From assembly GCF_947495255.1 (NCBI RefSeq), contig NZ_CANLYI010000007.1:248001-312000 (forward strand): a DNA stretch of 64,000 bases. The letters are read 5' to 3'. The DNA is from an uncultured Winogradskyella sp. (lineage in GTDB: Bacteria > Bacteroidota > Bacteroidia > Flavobacteriales > Flavobacteriaceae). Position numbers and translations under genes: made by a program. Under the pieces are notes generated by a model. That model made no database searches and had not been told where the DNA came from. It saw only the letters and a list, made by a program, of their open reading frames with translations. Shown one piece after another: positions 8,230-16,504 of the stretch; position 1 is the stretch's first letter, and each line of letters opens with the position of its first letter.

Positions 8230-8676
8230 ATGTTAGATAATCATCATAAAAATTTAGCGACATTTATTCATTTGTCAACGTTTTCGAGATTTGTAATTCC
8301 TTTTGGTAATTTTATTGGTCCTATCGTATTATGGGCAGCCAATAAAGAGAAGTCAGACTTTATTGATCAGCACGGAAAACAAGCTATTAATTTTCAGATA
8401 AGTGTTTTACTATATGCTATAATAATCGGAACCATAAGCGTACCATTTTTCATATTCAAAGTATTTAGAAATATGGATGTTATAGACTTTAATGGTTTTA
8501 ATAGCTTCCATATTAATCTTAACCAGCCTTCTCCTCTACTTTATATTGGTGGTGGTTTGGGTGCCTTAGCAGTCATTGCTTTTATAATTGAATTAGCCCT
8601 TATTGTTAAAGCAAGTTTATCTGCTAGAGATGGCCACGCTTATAAATACCCTTTTACAATTAATTTTTTAAAATAA
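8230..8676 (+). CDS. DUF4870/Tic20-like small membrane protein
   Basis: 148 residues with three to four membrane helices. The motif DFIDQHGKQAINFQISVLLY and the ending FTINFLK are characteristic of DUF4870 proteins, which in Flavobacteriia often sit next to PadR/PspC genes. The function is unknown; they are integral inner-membrane proteins. The PadR gene follows 83 bp downstream on the same strand, so membership of the same envelope-stress locus is inferred. Confidence 0.85.
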   Translation: MLDNHHKNLATFIHLSTFSRFVIPFGNFIGPIVLWAANKEKSDFIDQHGKQAINFQISVLLYAIIIGTISVPFFIFKVFRNMDVIDFNGFNSFHINLNQPSPLLYIGGGLGALAVIAFIIELALIVKASLSARDGHAYKYPFTINFLK

Positions 8677-8759
8677 TATAAAGCGAATTCATCACTCGCT
8701 ATTTAAATACAAATCAATCAAAAAATGAACAGTTTAATAGAATTAAAGACTCATACAAT

Positions 8760-9101
8760 ATGAAAATAGAAAACACAAAAGCACAAATGCGTAAAGGTGT
8801 TCTGGAGTATTGCATATTATCCGTTTTAAAGGATGAAGATGCATACGTAGCAGAAATTCTGGGCACATTAAAAGACGCAAAAATGCTTGTTGTAGAAGGA
8901 ACTATATATCCACTATTAACAAGATTAAAAAATGCAGGTTTGCTCAACTACCGTTGGGAAGAATCGACCTCAGGACCACCAAGAAAATATTATGGACTAA
9001 CAGAAACAGGAAAATTATTTCTAAAGGAATTAAATACCACTTGGAGTGAATTACAAAATGCCGTTAACCTAGTAACCAATACAAAAACACCAAAAAAATG
9101 A
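8760..9101 (+). CDS. PadR-family transcriptional regulator
   Basis: 113 residues, a single PadR winged-helix domain. Key parts are RKGVLEYCILSVLKDEDAYVAEIL, GTIYPLLTRLKNAGLLNYRW and PPRKYYGLTETGK. PadR proteins of this short class are dimeric repressors that often control adjacent membrane-protein genes. The stop codon overlaps the start of the PspC-domain gene by 4 bp, so the regulator and its probable target are translationally coupled. A 12-codon reading frame (8725-8763) ends on the PadR start codon. Confidence 0.93.
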   Translation: MKIENTKAQMRKGVLEYCILSVLKDEDAYVAEILGTLKDAKMLVVEGTIYPLLTRLKNAGLLNYRWEESTSGPPRKYYGLTETGKLFLKELNTTWSELQNAVNLVTNTKTPKK

Positions 9102-10942
9102 ATAAAACAGTCAATATAAATTTAGCAGGTATATTCTTTCATATAGATGAAGATGCTTACCTAAAATTATCGCGCTATCTTGAGGCTATAAGACGTTCAT
9201 TTACAGACTCTCAAGGTCAATCAGAAATCATAGCAGACATCGAAGCTCGCATTGCCGAATTGTTTTCTGAACGTATACAAAACGAAAAACAAGTTGTTGG
9301 TGTTAAACTCGTTGACGAGGTTATCACAATAATGGGACAACCAGAAGATTATCTCGTGGATGATGAAATCTTTGAAGATGAACCTAAACAACATTATAAG
9401 CAAAAATCTAATACATCTAGACGTTTGTTTAGAGATACAGACAATTCATATATTGGAGGTGTTGCAGCTGGTTTAGGACATTATTTTGGAATTGATGCTT
9501 TATGGATTAGACTTATTTGGGTAATTCTTTTCTTTAGTGCTGGTACAGGTGTTTTGCTTTATATTTTACTTTGGGCTTTAATACCTGAAGCTAAAACTAC
9601 AGCCGAAAAATTAACTATGTCTGGTGACCCTGTAAACATCAGCAACATTGAAAAAAAAATTAAAGACGGCATTGATACGGTTTCCGAAACTGTAAAAAAT
9701 GTTGATTTAAAAAAACATGGAGACAAGTTAAAAGAGGGTTTTGATCATGTATCTGATAATATATCGGAAACCGTAAAAAGTGTTGATTTTCAGAAACAGG
9801 GCAGTAGACTAAAATCGAGTTCTCAATCCTTTTTTGAAACCATTGGAAGCATCATCATGTTCTTCTTAAAAGTGGTAGCTAAATTTATAGGTATTCTTTT
9901 AATTATTATTGGTATAAGCACCATTATTGCTTTAATTGTTGCCTTTTTTACTGTTGGTGTTACTAATGCTTTTCATTTTCCTGGCATGGATTTCATTAAT
10001 GCTTCTAATGCCGCAAACATACCAATTTGGCTAATGTCGCTATTGTTGTTTTTTGCAATCGGAATTCCATTTTTCTTTGTTTTTTACTTGGGTTTAAAAA
10101 TCTTAGTAAACAACTTAAAATCTATAGGTAATGTTGCAAAGTTTGCTTTATTAGGACTTTGGATTGTTTCAATCATTGGGCTTATTATAACAGGAGTAAG
10201 ACAAGCTACAGAGCAAGCTTATGATGCTAATTTTACTAAAGTTGAAGAAACATTAAACATTGCTTCAGGAGACACCCTAAAAATTAAAATGGTGAGTGAT
10301 GATAAATACAACAAGCATCTATACAGTGATCATCATGGTTATAAAATCAGTCCAACTGACAATGCCAATAGTATTATTTCTACAAGAGATATAAGATTTA
10401 TGGTAAAATCAACCACAGATTCTTTAGCCAGTATAAAAATAAACGGATTCGCTAGAGGTAGCAGTTATGATTTGGCCAGAGAACGCGCTCAAGAAATTGA
10501 TTATAACTATTCACTGGTTAATAACGAGCTAAAATTAGATTCGTATTTAATTACAGATGCTGTTAATAAATTTAGTGATCAACATATTGAGATTGTTATT
10601 TACTTACCAAAAGGCACTGTCTTTTTTGCAAATGATAACACACGTAATTTTCATAAAAATTATAGATCATCAAATGATATTTTAGACAATGGTATGGAAA
10701 ATCAATACTTAAAGGTCTTAGATGATGATGTTGAATGTTTAGATTGTGATATTGAATTAAATACTAAAGCTAAAACTGTTGAGAATTCAATAGAAGAATC
10801 AGATACACAAGAATCTAAAACGCAAACATCAACTAAAGAAGCATCAGAATATGAAAGCTCTAAAACACAAGAATCAAAAACAAACAAATCAGAAGTTGAT
10901 TATGAAATTAATGAAGAAGACGGTGTAAATATTGACGATTGA
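9098..10942 (+). CDS. PspC-domain membrane protein with long N- and C-terminal extensions
   Basis: 614 residues. The order is: a HAAS-like N-terminal region (1-90, DEDAYLKLSRYLEAIRRSF and IIADIEARIAELF), a PspC domain (about 105-170, RRLFRDTDNSYIGGVAAGLGHYFGIDALWIRL), an amphipathic repeat (DTVSETVKNVDLKKHGDKLKEGF and SETVKSVDFQKQGSRLK), several membrane helices (about 248-365), and a soluble strand-rich region. The last 60 residues are a Ser/Thr/Glu/Lys-rich tail with repeated TQESKTQ-like words. PspC proteins sense or relay envelope stress. Together with PadR and two DUF2807 proteins this is a common Bacteroidota locus. Ligand and output are unknown. Confidence 0.9.
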   Translation: MNKTVNINLAGIFFHIDEDAYLKLSRYLEAIRRSFTDSQGQSEIIADIEARIAELFSERIQNEKQVVGVKLVDEVITIMGQPEDYLVDDEIFEDEPKQHYKQKSNTSRRLFRDTDNSYIGGVAAGLGHYFGIDALWIRLIWVILFFSAGTGVLLYILLWALIPEAKTTAEKLTMSGDPVNISNIEKKIKDGIDTVSETVKNVDLKKHGDKLKEGFDHVSDNISETVKSVDFQKQGSRLKSSSQSFFETIGSIIMFFLKVVAKFIGILLIIIGISTIIALIVAFFTVGVTNAFHFPGMDFINASNAANIPIWLMSLLLFFAIGIPFFFVFYLGLKILVNNLKSIGNVAKFALLGLWIVSIIGLIITGVRQATEQAYDANFTKVEETLNIASGDTLKIKMVSDDKYNKHLYSDHHGYKISPTDNANSIISTRDIRFMVKSTTDSLASIKINGFARGSSYDLARERAQEIDYNYSLVNNELKLDSYLITDAVNKFSDQHIEIVIYLPKGTVFFANDNTRNFHKNYRSSNDILDNGMENQYLKVLDDDVECLDCDIELNTKAKTVENSIEESDTQESKTQTSTKEASEYESSKTQESKTNKSEVDYEINEEDGVNIDD

Positions 10943-11043
10943 GACCCTTAATTATACAACTCATCACTTTATAAGTGATAATAAGGATCAATCAACCTAA
11001 ATTTATAAAACAAATAATTCATCAATCAAAAAACAGAACAATC

Positions 11044-11772
11044 ATGACCACATTAGCAAGAATTATCGTTACAAGTATTATTAGTTTATTGTTACTATCA
11101 TGCAACTTTTCAATGAATATTGGACAAGGTGTAGATGGCAATGGCAATGTTATTAATGTAGAACGCACAATCTCAAGTGACTTTAAAGACATTAAAGTTA
11201 GCCAAGGATTGGACCTTTACATTACACAAACTAATGATGTCTCTCTTACCGTTGAAGCAGATGAAAATCTTATGGACCTTATAATGACTGAAGTCGTAGA
11301 TGGAACATTAAAAATCTACACAACTGAAAACATAAGACGAGCTTCATCACGAAAAATAATGTTAAATATTGAAACTATTGCTTCAATAAAAGCAACAAGT
11401 GGCAGTGACGTGTATTCTGAAAATACGATTGAAGTAGATAATTTAGAACTAAAAACTACTAGTGGTGCAGACATTAAGTTAGATGTAAAGACAGAATCGT
11501 TAGATTGTAGCTCTACAAGTGGTAGTGACATAAAACTCAGCGGAACCACAAATATATTTAAAGCCGTTGCAACTAGCGGAAGCGATATAAATGCTTCAGA
11601 ATTACAAGCACAGAATTCAGATGTTAAAGCTACGAGTGGCGCAGATATTTCTGTAAACACTTCTAAATTATTAACTGCAAAGGCAACAAGTGGTGGAGAT
11701 ATTAGATATTCTGGAAATCCGGAAAAAATTGATAAATCAGACACATCAGCTGGCAGTGTAAGACAACAATAG
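11044..11772 (+). CDS. DUF2807 (head GIN domain) lipoprotein
   Basis: About 242 residues from the ATG at 11044; the frame is open upstream to 10975 but only this start gives a lipoprotein signal (IISLLLLSC). The mature protein is a right-handed beta-helix-like repeat: the word TSGSD or TSGAD or TSGGD recurs about seven times at spacings of roughly 20-24 residues (for example ATSGSDVYSE, TTSGADIKL, STSGSDIKL). It begins with the usual DFKDIKVSQGLDLYITQ. DUF2807 proteins are secreted or surface anchored and loosely called adhesins. It follows the PspC gene by 101 bp, in the same PadR locus. Confidence 0.88.
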   Translation: MTTLARIIVTSIISLLLLSCNFSMNIGQGVDGNGNVINVERTISSDFKDIKVSQGLDLYITQTNDVSLTVEADENLMDLIMTEVVDGTLKIYTTENIRRASSRKIMLNIETIASIKATSGSDVYSENTIEVDNLELKTTSGADIKLDVKTESLDCSSTSGSDIKLSGTTNIFKAVATSGSDINASELQAQNSDVKATSGADISVNTSKLLTAKATSGGDIRYSGNPEKIDKSDTSAGSVRQQ

Positions 11773-11842
11773 ACGCTATATTTCTATCAGTGAAATTTAG
11801 TAATTTTAAAACCACAACAACCTAACAACCAATCAATTGAAG

Positions 11843-11881
11843 ACCATCTCAAATTCTAATTAGAGTTTGGGATGGTTTTTG
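11843..11881 (+). terminator. Rho-independent terminator after the first DUF2807 gene
   Basis: 15-base arms accatctcaaattct and agagtttgggatggt (two G-T wobbles) around aatt, followed by a T-run. It separates the two DUF2807 genes into different transcription units, at least in part. Confidence 0.75.
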
Positions 11882-12030
11882 CTTATCATAGTTTAATAGC
11901 TTTTAATTGAGCAATATTAAATAGAAATCATTAATATTGACAATCGGAATACATTTACGAAGTCTACACCCCTATAAAGTGACTAACTTGATGCGTTTTG
12001 TGTCTCTTAAAAGACAGTAAACTTTTAAAT

Positions 12031-12867
12031 ATGAAAAAATTATTACTCATTCTACTTTTTACAGTTGTTGCAACTCCAATAATTTCTGCACAATCTGAAG
12101 AAAAAATTAAAGGAAACAGAAACGTTACTATAAAACAAACTTACATAGATGATTTTCACTCTATTGTTGTTGATGGTGATTTTTCAATAGAAGTAGTTTA
12201 CAATAGTAAACCCTCAGTTAATGTTGAAGCAGATGATAATCTCCACGACGTTATTGATTTTAACGTTGTAGATGGTGTGCTTACTTTTGTAGAAAAAACT
12301 AGAATTTCTTCTAAGAAAAAATTAAACATCACTGTAAACTATGGGGATTTATTAACACACATAGAAACTAGAGGTGATGGCGAAATAAGATCATTAACGT
12401 CTATGGAGCTTAATGATGTTACACTAGTAACAGCGGATAACTCTAGAGCTTATTTAAATATTATTGCTAAGACATTTGATTATAAAAGTTCTGGAAAATC
12501 TAAAACAAGATTAAACTTAACTTCAGATTCTACTAAAATAGAATTAAGTGATAACAGTAAATTAGACGCTTTAATTACGAGTAAAGTTTCAGATTTCGAT
12601 TTATACCAACGCTCTGATGCTGCTATTGAAGGTAATTCTAATTCTTCAATAATCCGATTAGATAATTCAACGAATTTTAATGGTGATAAATATGATGTAA
12701 AAACTGTAGATGCAAAATTAGAAGACTCAAGTGATTTAACTATTTCTGCAACAGAAAGCATTACCATTGCAGCTTCAGGTAATAGTGAGATTTACTTATT
12801 TGGTAATCCTGCAATAACTATTACAAAATTTGAAGACACTGCCAAATTGCAGAAAAAGAAACAATAA
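12031..12867 (+). CDS. DUF2807 (head GIN domain) secreted protein, second copy
   Basis: About 278 residues from the ATG at 12031, which directly gives a signal peptide (MKKLLLILLFTVVATPIISAQ). An upstream TTG at 11998 is open but unlikely. The body is DUF2807-like: DDFHSIVVDGDFSIEVVYNSKPSVNVEADDNLHDVIDFNVVDGVLTF aligns with the first copy, but the TSGxD repeat is replaced by weaker S-x-N/D-S-x words. It lacks the lipobox cysteine, so it is probably periplasmic or exported rather than lipidated. It is a diverged paralogue of the gene at 11044. Confidence 0.86.
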   Translation: MKKLLLILLFTVVATPIISAQSEEKIKGNRNVTIKQTYIDDFHSIVVDGDFSIEVVYNSKPSVNVEADDNLHDVIDFNVVDGVLTFVEKTRISSKKKLNITVNYGDLLTHIETRGDGEIRSLTSMELNDVTLVTADNSRAYLNIIAKTFDYKSSGKSKTRLNLTSDSTKIELSDNSKLDALITSKVSDFDLYQRSDAAIEGNSNSSIIRLDNSTNFNGDKYDVKTVDAKLEDSSDLTISATESITIAASGNSEIYLFGNPAITITKFEDTAKLQKKKQ

Positions 12868-12886
12868 TTTATTTAAAATACAGCAT

Positions 12887-12924
12887 AAAAAAAAAGCCGA
12901 AGTGATTAAACTTCGGCTTTTTTT
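12887..12924. terminator. Bidirectional rho-independent terminator
   Basis: Stem aaaaaaagccgaag against its complement around an 8-base loop, between the convergent DUF2807 gene and trxB. Confidence 0.85.
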
Positions 12925-12939
12925 ATTTGTCTATTCACT

Positions 12940-13923
12940 CTAATTATAAGTAGACGTTGCTACCTCAAAATCAGAATCCTTAGCTGCTAAATAACGTTCT
13001 GCATCTAAAGCTGCCATACAACCAGTACCCGCTGCAGTAATTGCTTGTCTATAAACATGGTCTGCCGCATCTCCACTTACAAATACACCTTCTACATTGG
13101 TTTTACTTGTTCCTGGCTTAGCGTTGATTATATAACCCGTTTCATCTAAATCTAAAATACCTTTAAAAATATCGGTGTTTGGCTTATGACCAATGGCAAC
13201 AAAGAAACCTGTTGCTTCTATATCATGCTTTTCATTAGTTTTATTATTAAAAACCCTAACACCTGTTACTACTTGTCCATCACCTAAAACCTCATCAGTT
13301 TCAGTATTAAATAAGATTTCAATATTCTCTGTATTCTTAACTCGTTGAGACATAATTTTAGATGCTCTAAATTCATCACGTCTTACCAACATTGTAACTT
13401 TTTTACATAGCTTAGATAAATAATGAGCTTCTTCACAAGCTGAATCACCTGCTCCAACTATAACAACTTCTTGATTTCTATAAAAGAAACCATCACAAAC
13501 TGCACAAGCAGAAACACCTCCACCTAATTTTAAATATTTTTGCTCAGAAGGTAAACCTAAGTATTTGGCTGAAGCACCTGTTGATATAATAATGGTATCT
13601 GCATGAATTTCTTTTTCTCCATTTATCCAAGCTTTATGAACATCCCCAGAAAAATCAACTTTACTCACCCAACCATGACGTACATCAGTACCAAAACGTT
13701 CAGCCTGTTTTTGTAATTGCATCATCATTTCTGGTCCTGTAATTCCTTCAGGATAACCTGGGAAATTCTCAACATCATTCGTCGTTGTCAATTGACCACC
13801 TGGTTGTTCTCCTTGGTATAAAACAGGAGCCATATTAGCTCTAGACGCATAAATTGCGGCAGTATAACCTGCAGGTCCAGAACCTATAATTAAACATTTT
13901 ACTCTTTCAATTGTATCAGACAT
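12940..13923 (-). CDS. trxB: Thioredoxin-disulfide reductase
   Basis: 327 residues. The FAD-binding GSGPAG (14-19) and PGGQLTTTNDVENFPGYP (about 41-58) are followed by the redox-active Cys140-Ala-Val-Cys143, the NADP-binding GAGDSACEEA and the second FAD contact VFVSGDAAD. This is the low-molecular-weight bacterial enzyme that reduces thioredoxin with NADPH in the cytoplasm. It is monocistronic, with a terminator downstream and a TACTTTTG box (13947-13954) upstream. Confidence 0.97.
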   Translation of the reverse strand: MSDTIERVKCLIIGSGPAGYTAAIYASRANMAPVLYQGEQPGGQLTTTNDVENFPGYPEGITGPEMMMQLQKQAERFGTDVRHGWVSKVDFSGDVHKAWINGEKEIHADTIIISTGASAKYLGLPSEQKYLKLGGGVSACAVCDGFFYRNQEVVIVGAGDSACEEAHYLSKLCKKVTMLVRRDEFRASKIMSQRVKNTENIEILFNTETDEVLGDGQVVTGVRVFNNKTNEKHDIEATGFFVAIGHKPNTDIFKGILDLDETGYIINAKPGTSKTNVEGVFVSGDAADHVYRQAITAAGTGCMAALDAERYLAAKDSDFEVATSTYN

Positions 13924-13946
13924 AATCTTATATTTTATAGCTAAAA

Positions 13947-13954
13947 CAAAAGTA
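13947..13954 (-). promoter_or_regulatory. Candidate -7 box of trxB
   Basis: TACTTTTG on the minus strand, 24 bp before the ATG, matching TAnnTTTG. No clear -33 TTTG at 19 bp. Confidence 0.45.
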
Positions 13955-14039
13955 GGTTTTTTGGATAAAACCTTACAGAGAAGTTATCAACACTATCTAT
14001 AGTTATATAATTATTTTAAATACAGCAGTTTTCAATTTA

Positions 14040-14047
14040 TAATTTTG
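14040..14047 (+). promoter_or_regulatory. Candidate -7 box of the lipoprotein gene at 14085
   Basis: TAATTTTG on the plus strand, 38 bp before the ATG. Confidence 0.4.
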
Positions 14048-14084
14048 TAATTTATAAGGGTTTAACTGTTAAATCTAAATAATT

Positions 14085-14564
14085 ATGAAATCAAATTTTT
14101 TAATATTAGGCATGGTATTCTTGCTTGTAATGGCTTGTAAAGACGAACCAAAAAGCGAAATTGAATCTACAGATGTGAAAACAGAAATAGAGACAAACAG
14201 AAACAAGTTAAAAGGTACTTGGGAACTCGTAGGATTTTATAATTACAAAGACAATGTCGTTGTAGACTCCTTTTCAAATAACACAATTTCTAGACAGGTT
14301 AAAATGTACACTGACAGTAAAGTAATGTGGTGTAAACTATTAAAAACAGATTCTATTGAATTCTTTGGTTATGGGTCTTATAATTATGATGATGGTAAAT
14401 TAACTGAAGTATTAGATTTTGGTTCTGCGTTTATGAATGAAGTTATAAAAGAAAATCAAAAATTTAATTTCGCACTAGAATTATCAGAGAACCGTTTTGA
14501 GCAAATTGAACTCGATGAAGATGGTAATAAAATCTATTCTGAAAATTATGAACGTGTTGAATAA
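14085..14564 (+). CDS. Small lipoprotein, lipocalin-like
   Basis: 159 residues with a lipoprotein signal (FLLVMACK, Cys18). The segment LKGTWELVGFYNYKDN near residue 43 and the strand-rich remainder resemble the lipocalin-like domain of many Bacteroidota lipoproteins. It also resembles, in outline, the recF-linked lipoprotein at 45241. No enzyme motif is seen. It stands alone between trxB (divergent) and the convergent SIMPL gene. Function unknown. Confidence 0.75.
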   Translation: MKSNFLILGMVFLLVMACKDEPKSEIESTDVKTEIETNRNKLKGTWELVGFYNYKDNVVVDSFSNNTISRQVKMYTDSKVMWCKLLKTDSIEFFGYGSYNYDDGKLTEVLDFGSAFMNEVIKENQKFNFALELSENRFEQIELDEDGNKIYSENYERVE

Positions 14565-14586
14565 ACCTTAATCTCATTAAAAATGT

Positions 14587-14627
14587 AAAGTCTGCGAACA
14601 CCTTTGGGAATGATGAACGCAGACTTT
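14587..14627. terminator. Possible hairpin between convergent genes
   Basis: A perfect 10-bp inverted repeat aaagtctgcg/cgcagacttt with a 21-base loop, just after the lipoprotein stop. There is no T-run, so termination would be weak or of another kind. Confidence 0.35.
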
Positions 14628-14679
14628 AACCCTAACTAATAAATCACTTTCCTATAAGTGATACCATAAAAACTAAGTA

Positions 14680-15291
14680 TTAGTCTTTTAATAAATAAAC
14701 AACGGTTAATCTTAGATAAGATGGTCCCGAACTTGGTGTTCTCCAATAAGAATCACCATCTAAGTCATAGCTATTAATTGAATAGATTCTATCTATTTTT
14801 TCTCCTGAAGCCTCTGCTAAAATATTAGCATTTTTTTGAGCCTCAGCAATAGCTCTTGCTACCAATTCCTTAGTTTGTTTTTCTGAAATTATATCTTTAA
14901 CCTGAACATAAGAAGGCATTACTTGTGCCATACTGATGCTGGTTACTTTTAGAATTTCAGCTTTATCTTTAGTTTCAAAATGAAGCAAAGTTCCTCCTTT
15001 TCTATATCCAGTGGCTGCATAAGCCAAGTCATCTTGAATAAATTTTGAAGTATCAACACCAAGTTTTTGAGCTGCTTCAAAATATTTAGTTTTCAATTCA
15101 TCAATTGATGTGCATGGATTTTCTGCATAGTAACTGTTCTCTAAGGATAAGGTTATATCTGTTTTATAAAGTAATTCTTTTGACTCTATGGCTACAGAAC
15201 CATTAGTTGAGATAGTACGTTCCGTCGTTGGGCTCTGAGCGATTCCAATTGTTGAAATACACAATAGTAAGGCTACAATAAACTGTTTCAT
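14680..15291 (-). CDS. SIMPL-domain (DUF541) secreted protein
   Basis: 203 residues with an N-terminal signal peptide (FIVALLLCISTIGIAQS). The SIMPL features are an N-terminal strand region (ISTNGSVAIESKELLYKTDITLSLE), the ISEKQTKELVARAIAEAQKNANILAEASGEKI helix and a C-terminal strand ending in TVVYLLKD. Family members are periplasmic or outer-membrane linked (E. coli YggE type) and are connected to oxidative stress tolerance, but the mechanism is not known. It lies 27 bp behind the membrane-protein gene at 15319-15744 in the opposite reading order, likely the same transcript. Confidence 0.85.
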   Translation of the reverse strand: MKQFIVALLLCISTIGIAQSPTTERTISTNGSVAIESKELLYKTDITLSLENSYYAENPCTSIDELKTKYFEAAQKLGVDTSKFIQDDLAYAATGYRKGGTLLHFETKDKAEILKVTSISMAQVMPSYVQVKDIISEKQTKELVARAIAEAQKNANILAEASGEKIDRIYSINSYDLDGDSYWRTPSSGPSYLRLTVVYLLKD

Positions 15292-15318
15292 CTTGATTTT
15301 TGTTTTAAAGGTTCTCCA

Positions 15319-15744
15319 TTACACTACTGAAAACATGAAAGATGCTGCTATCATCCAACCTCCTACTATAAGACCTAATATGCCTAATTTTCCAAGTTTT
15401 GGTGCTAATTTCTCTCTTAGCTTTGCCGCTTTTTCTTTTGCTGCTTCGTTTTTACTTAAAAGCAATTTGTTAATCATGCCAAATCCTAGCATAAAACCAA
15501 GTGTAGCTTCTACAAAACTACCTGCCAATAATGTAATCCACCAAATTGGCGCAACTGATAACCAACCCATATTAAGGAAGGCTGAAATAATTCCCCAAAC
15601 CCCAAAAAAGCAAAAGACAATACCTATCCAACCTTGGTAAGGTGCTACTTTGTCTAACAACTCTTGTGCATTAGGTTTTTTAGATAAAATAAGTGATGGC
15701 ACTGCGATAATGCTCAAAAGGATTAATGAAATTCCGTAAATCAT
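15319..15744 (-). CDS. Small integral membrane protein, unknown function
   Basis: About 141 residues from the ATG at 15744; the frame is open to 15804 but that extension is not hydrophobic in the right place. It has three or four membrane helices ([83 protein letters not shown]) and a lysine-rich loop ([22 protein letters not shown]). Upstream of the SIMPL gene. I do not recognise a named family. Confidence 0.72.
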   Translation of the reverse strand: MIYGISLILLSIIAVPSLILSKKPNAQELLDKVAPYQGWIGIVFCFFGVWGIISAFLNMGWLSVAPIWWITLLAGSFVEATLGFMLGFGMINKLLLSKNEAAKEKAAKLREKLAPKLGKLGILGLIVGGWMIAASFMFSVV

Positions 15745-15853
15745 AAGTTCTAATTTTTTAGTGATTAATATGATACAAATTTCAGTAAATAAGCAAGTAC
15801 ACAACAGACGGTAAGTAGTAAAAATGATTACCCTGTTTTCAGGGATAAGGTAA

Positions 15854-16501
15854 TTACTCTAGCATTCCTTTCTCCACGGCATAACGTGTAAGACCAGCTA
15901 AATTGCGGACCCCAAGCTTTGAGATAAGGTTTTTACGATAACTCTCAATAGTATGTTTGCTTAAAAATAATTGGTCGGCAATTTCTTGTGTTGTAAATTC
16001 TTGTGCTATTAGTTTTAAAACTTCTGTTTCTCGCTTGCTTAAAGATATTTCAGGTTCTGATTTCGCAGAAAACATAGCTTCCATTAAAATTTGCTTAATA
16101 CGAGGTGAGAAATAGTTTTGTCCTTCTAAAATAGACTTAATAGCTTTTAATAATTCAGCCTTCTCTGCATTTTTAGAAATGTAACCATTAGCATTGGCTT
16201 CGGTAAGTATTTTTATCTTTTTAGCATCTTCGAGCATGCTAACAACAAGTGTTTTTATTTTTGGAAACTCGGCTTTAATAGCTGCATTGAGTTCTACGCC
16301 ATCCATTTCTGGCATATTAATATCGGTAATGACTAAGTCTATTTTTTCGTCCGTATTAATTCTAAGATATTTTAATACTTGCGTTCCCGTTTTTGCTGTA
16401 AGAATAATGTTAATTGATTTTTCTTCAGCTAAAATACTCGTTAATCCATCTAAAAACATAGAATGGTCGTCTGCAATAATTATGGAGAATGGTGTGTTCA
16501 T
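15854..16501 (-). CDS. NarL/FixJ-type response regulator
   Basis: 215 residues: receiver domain (1-125) with acidic DD at 11-12, phosphoacceptor Asp60 ([13 protein letters not shown]) and Lys in the YISKNAEKA loop; LuxR-type helix-turn-helix (about 150-210, [25 protein letters not shown] and [21 protein letters not shown]). The kinase gene ends 3 bp upstream, so the pair is one operon and very probably one two-component system. Targets are unknown. Confidence 0.94.
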   Translation of the reverse strand: MNTPFSIIIADDHSMFLDGLTSILAEEKSINIILTAKTGTQVLKYLRINTDEKIDLVITDINMPEMDGVELNAAIKAEFPKIKTLVVSMLEDAKKIKILTEANANGYISKNAEKAELLKAIKSILEGQNYFSPRIKQILMEAMFSAKSEPEISLSKRETEVLKLIAQEFTTQEIADQLFLSKHTIESYRKNLISKLGVRNLAGLTRYAVEKGMLE

Positions 16502-16504
16502 ATT

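Noticed and set aside
8682..8700. Small hairpin agcga...tcgct behind the DUF4870 gene
   Set aside because: Five-bp stem with a nine-base loop and no T-run; not a credible terminator.
11316..11744. Long antisense frame through the first DUF2807 gene
   Set aside because: The repeated TSG-x-D codons produce a regular open antisense frame; there is no signal, motif or start context.
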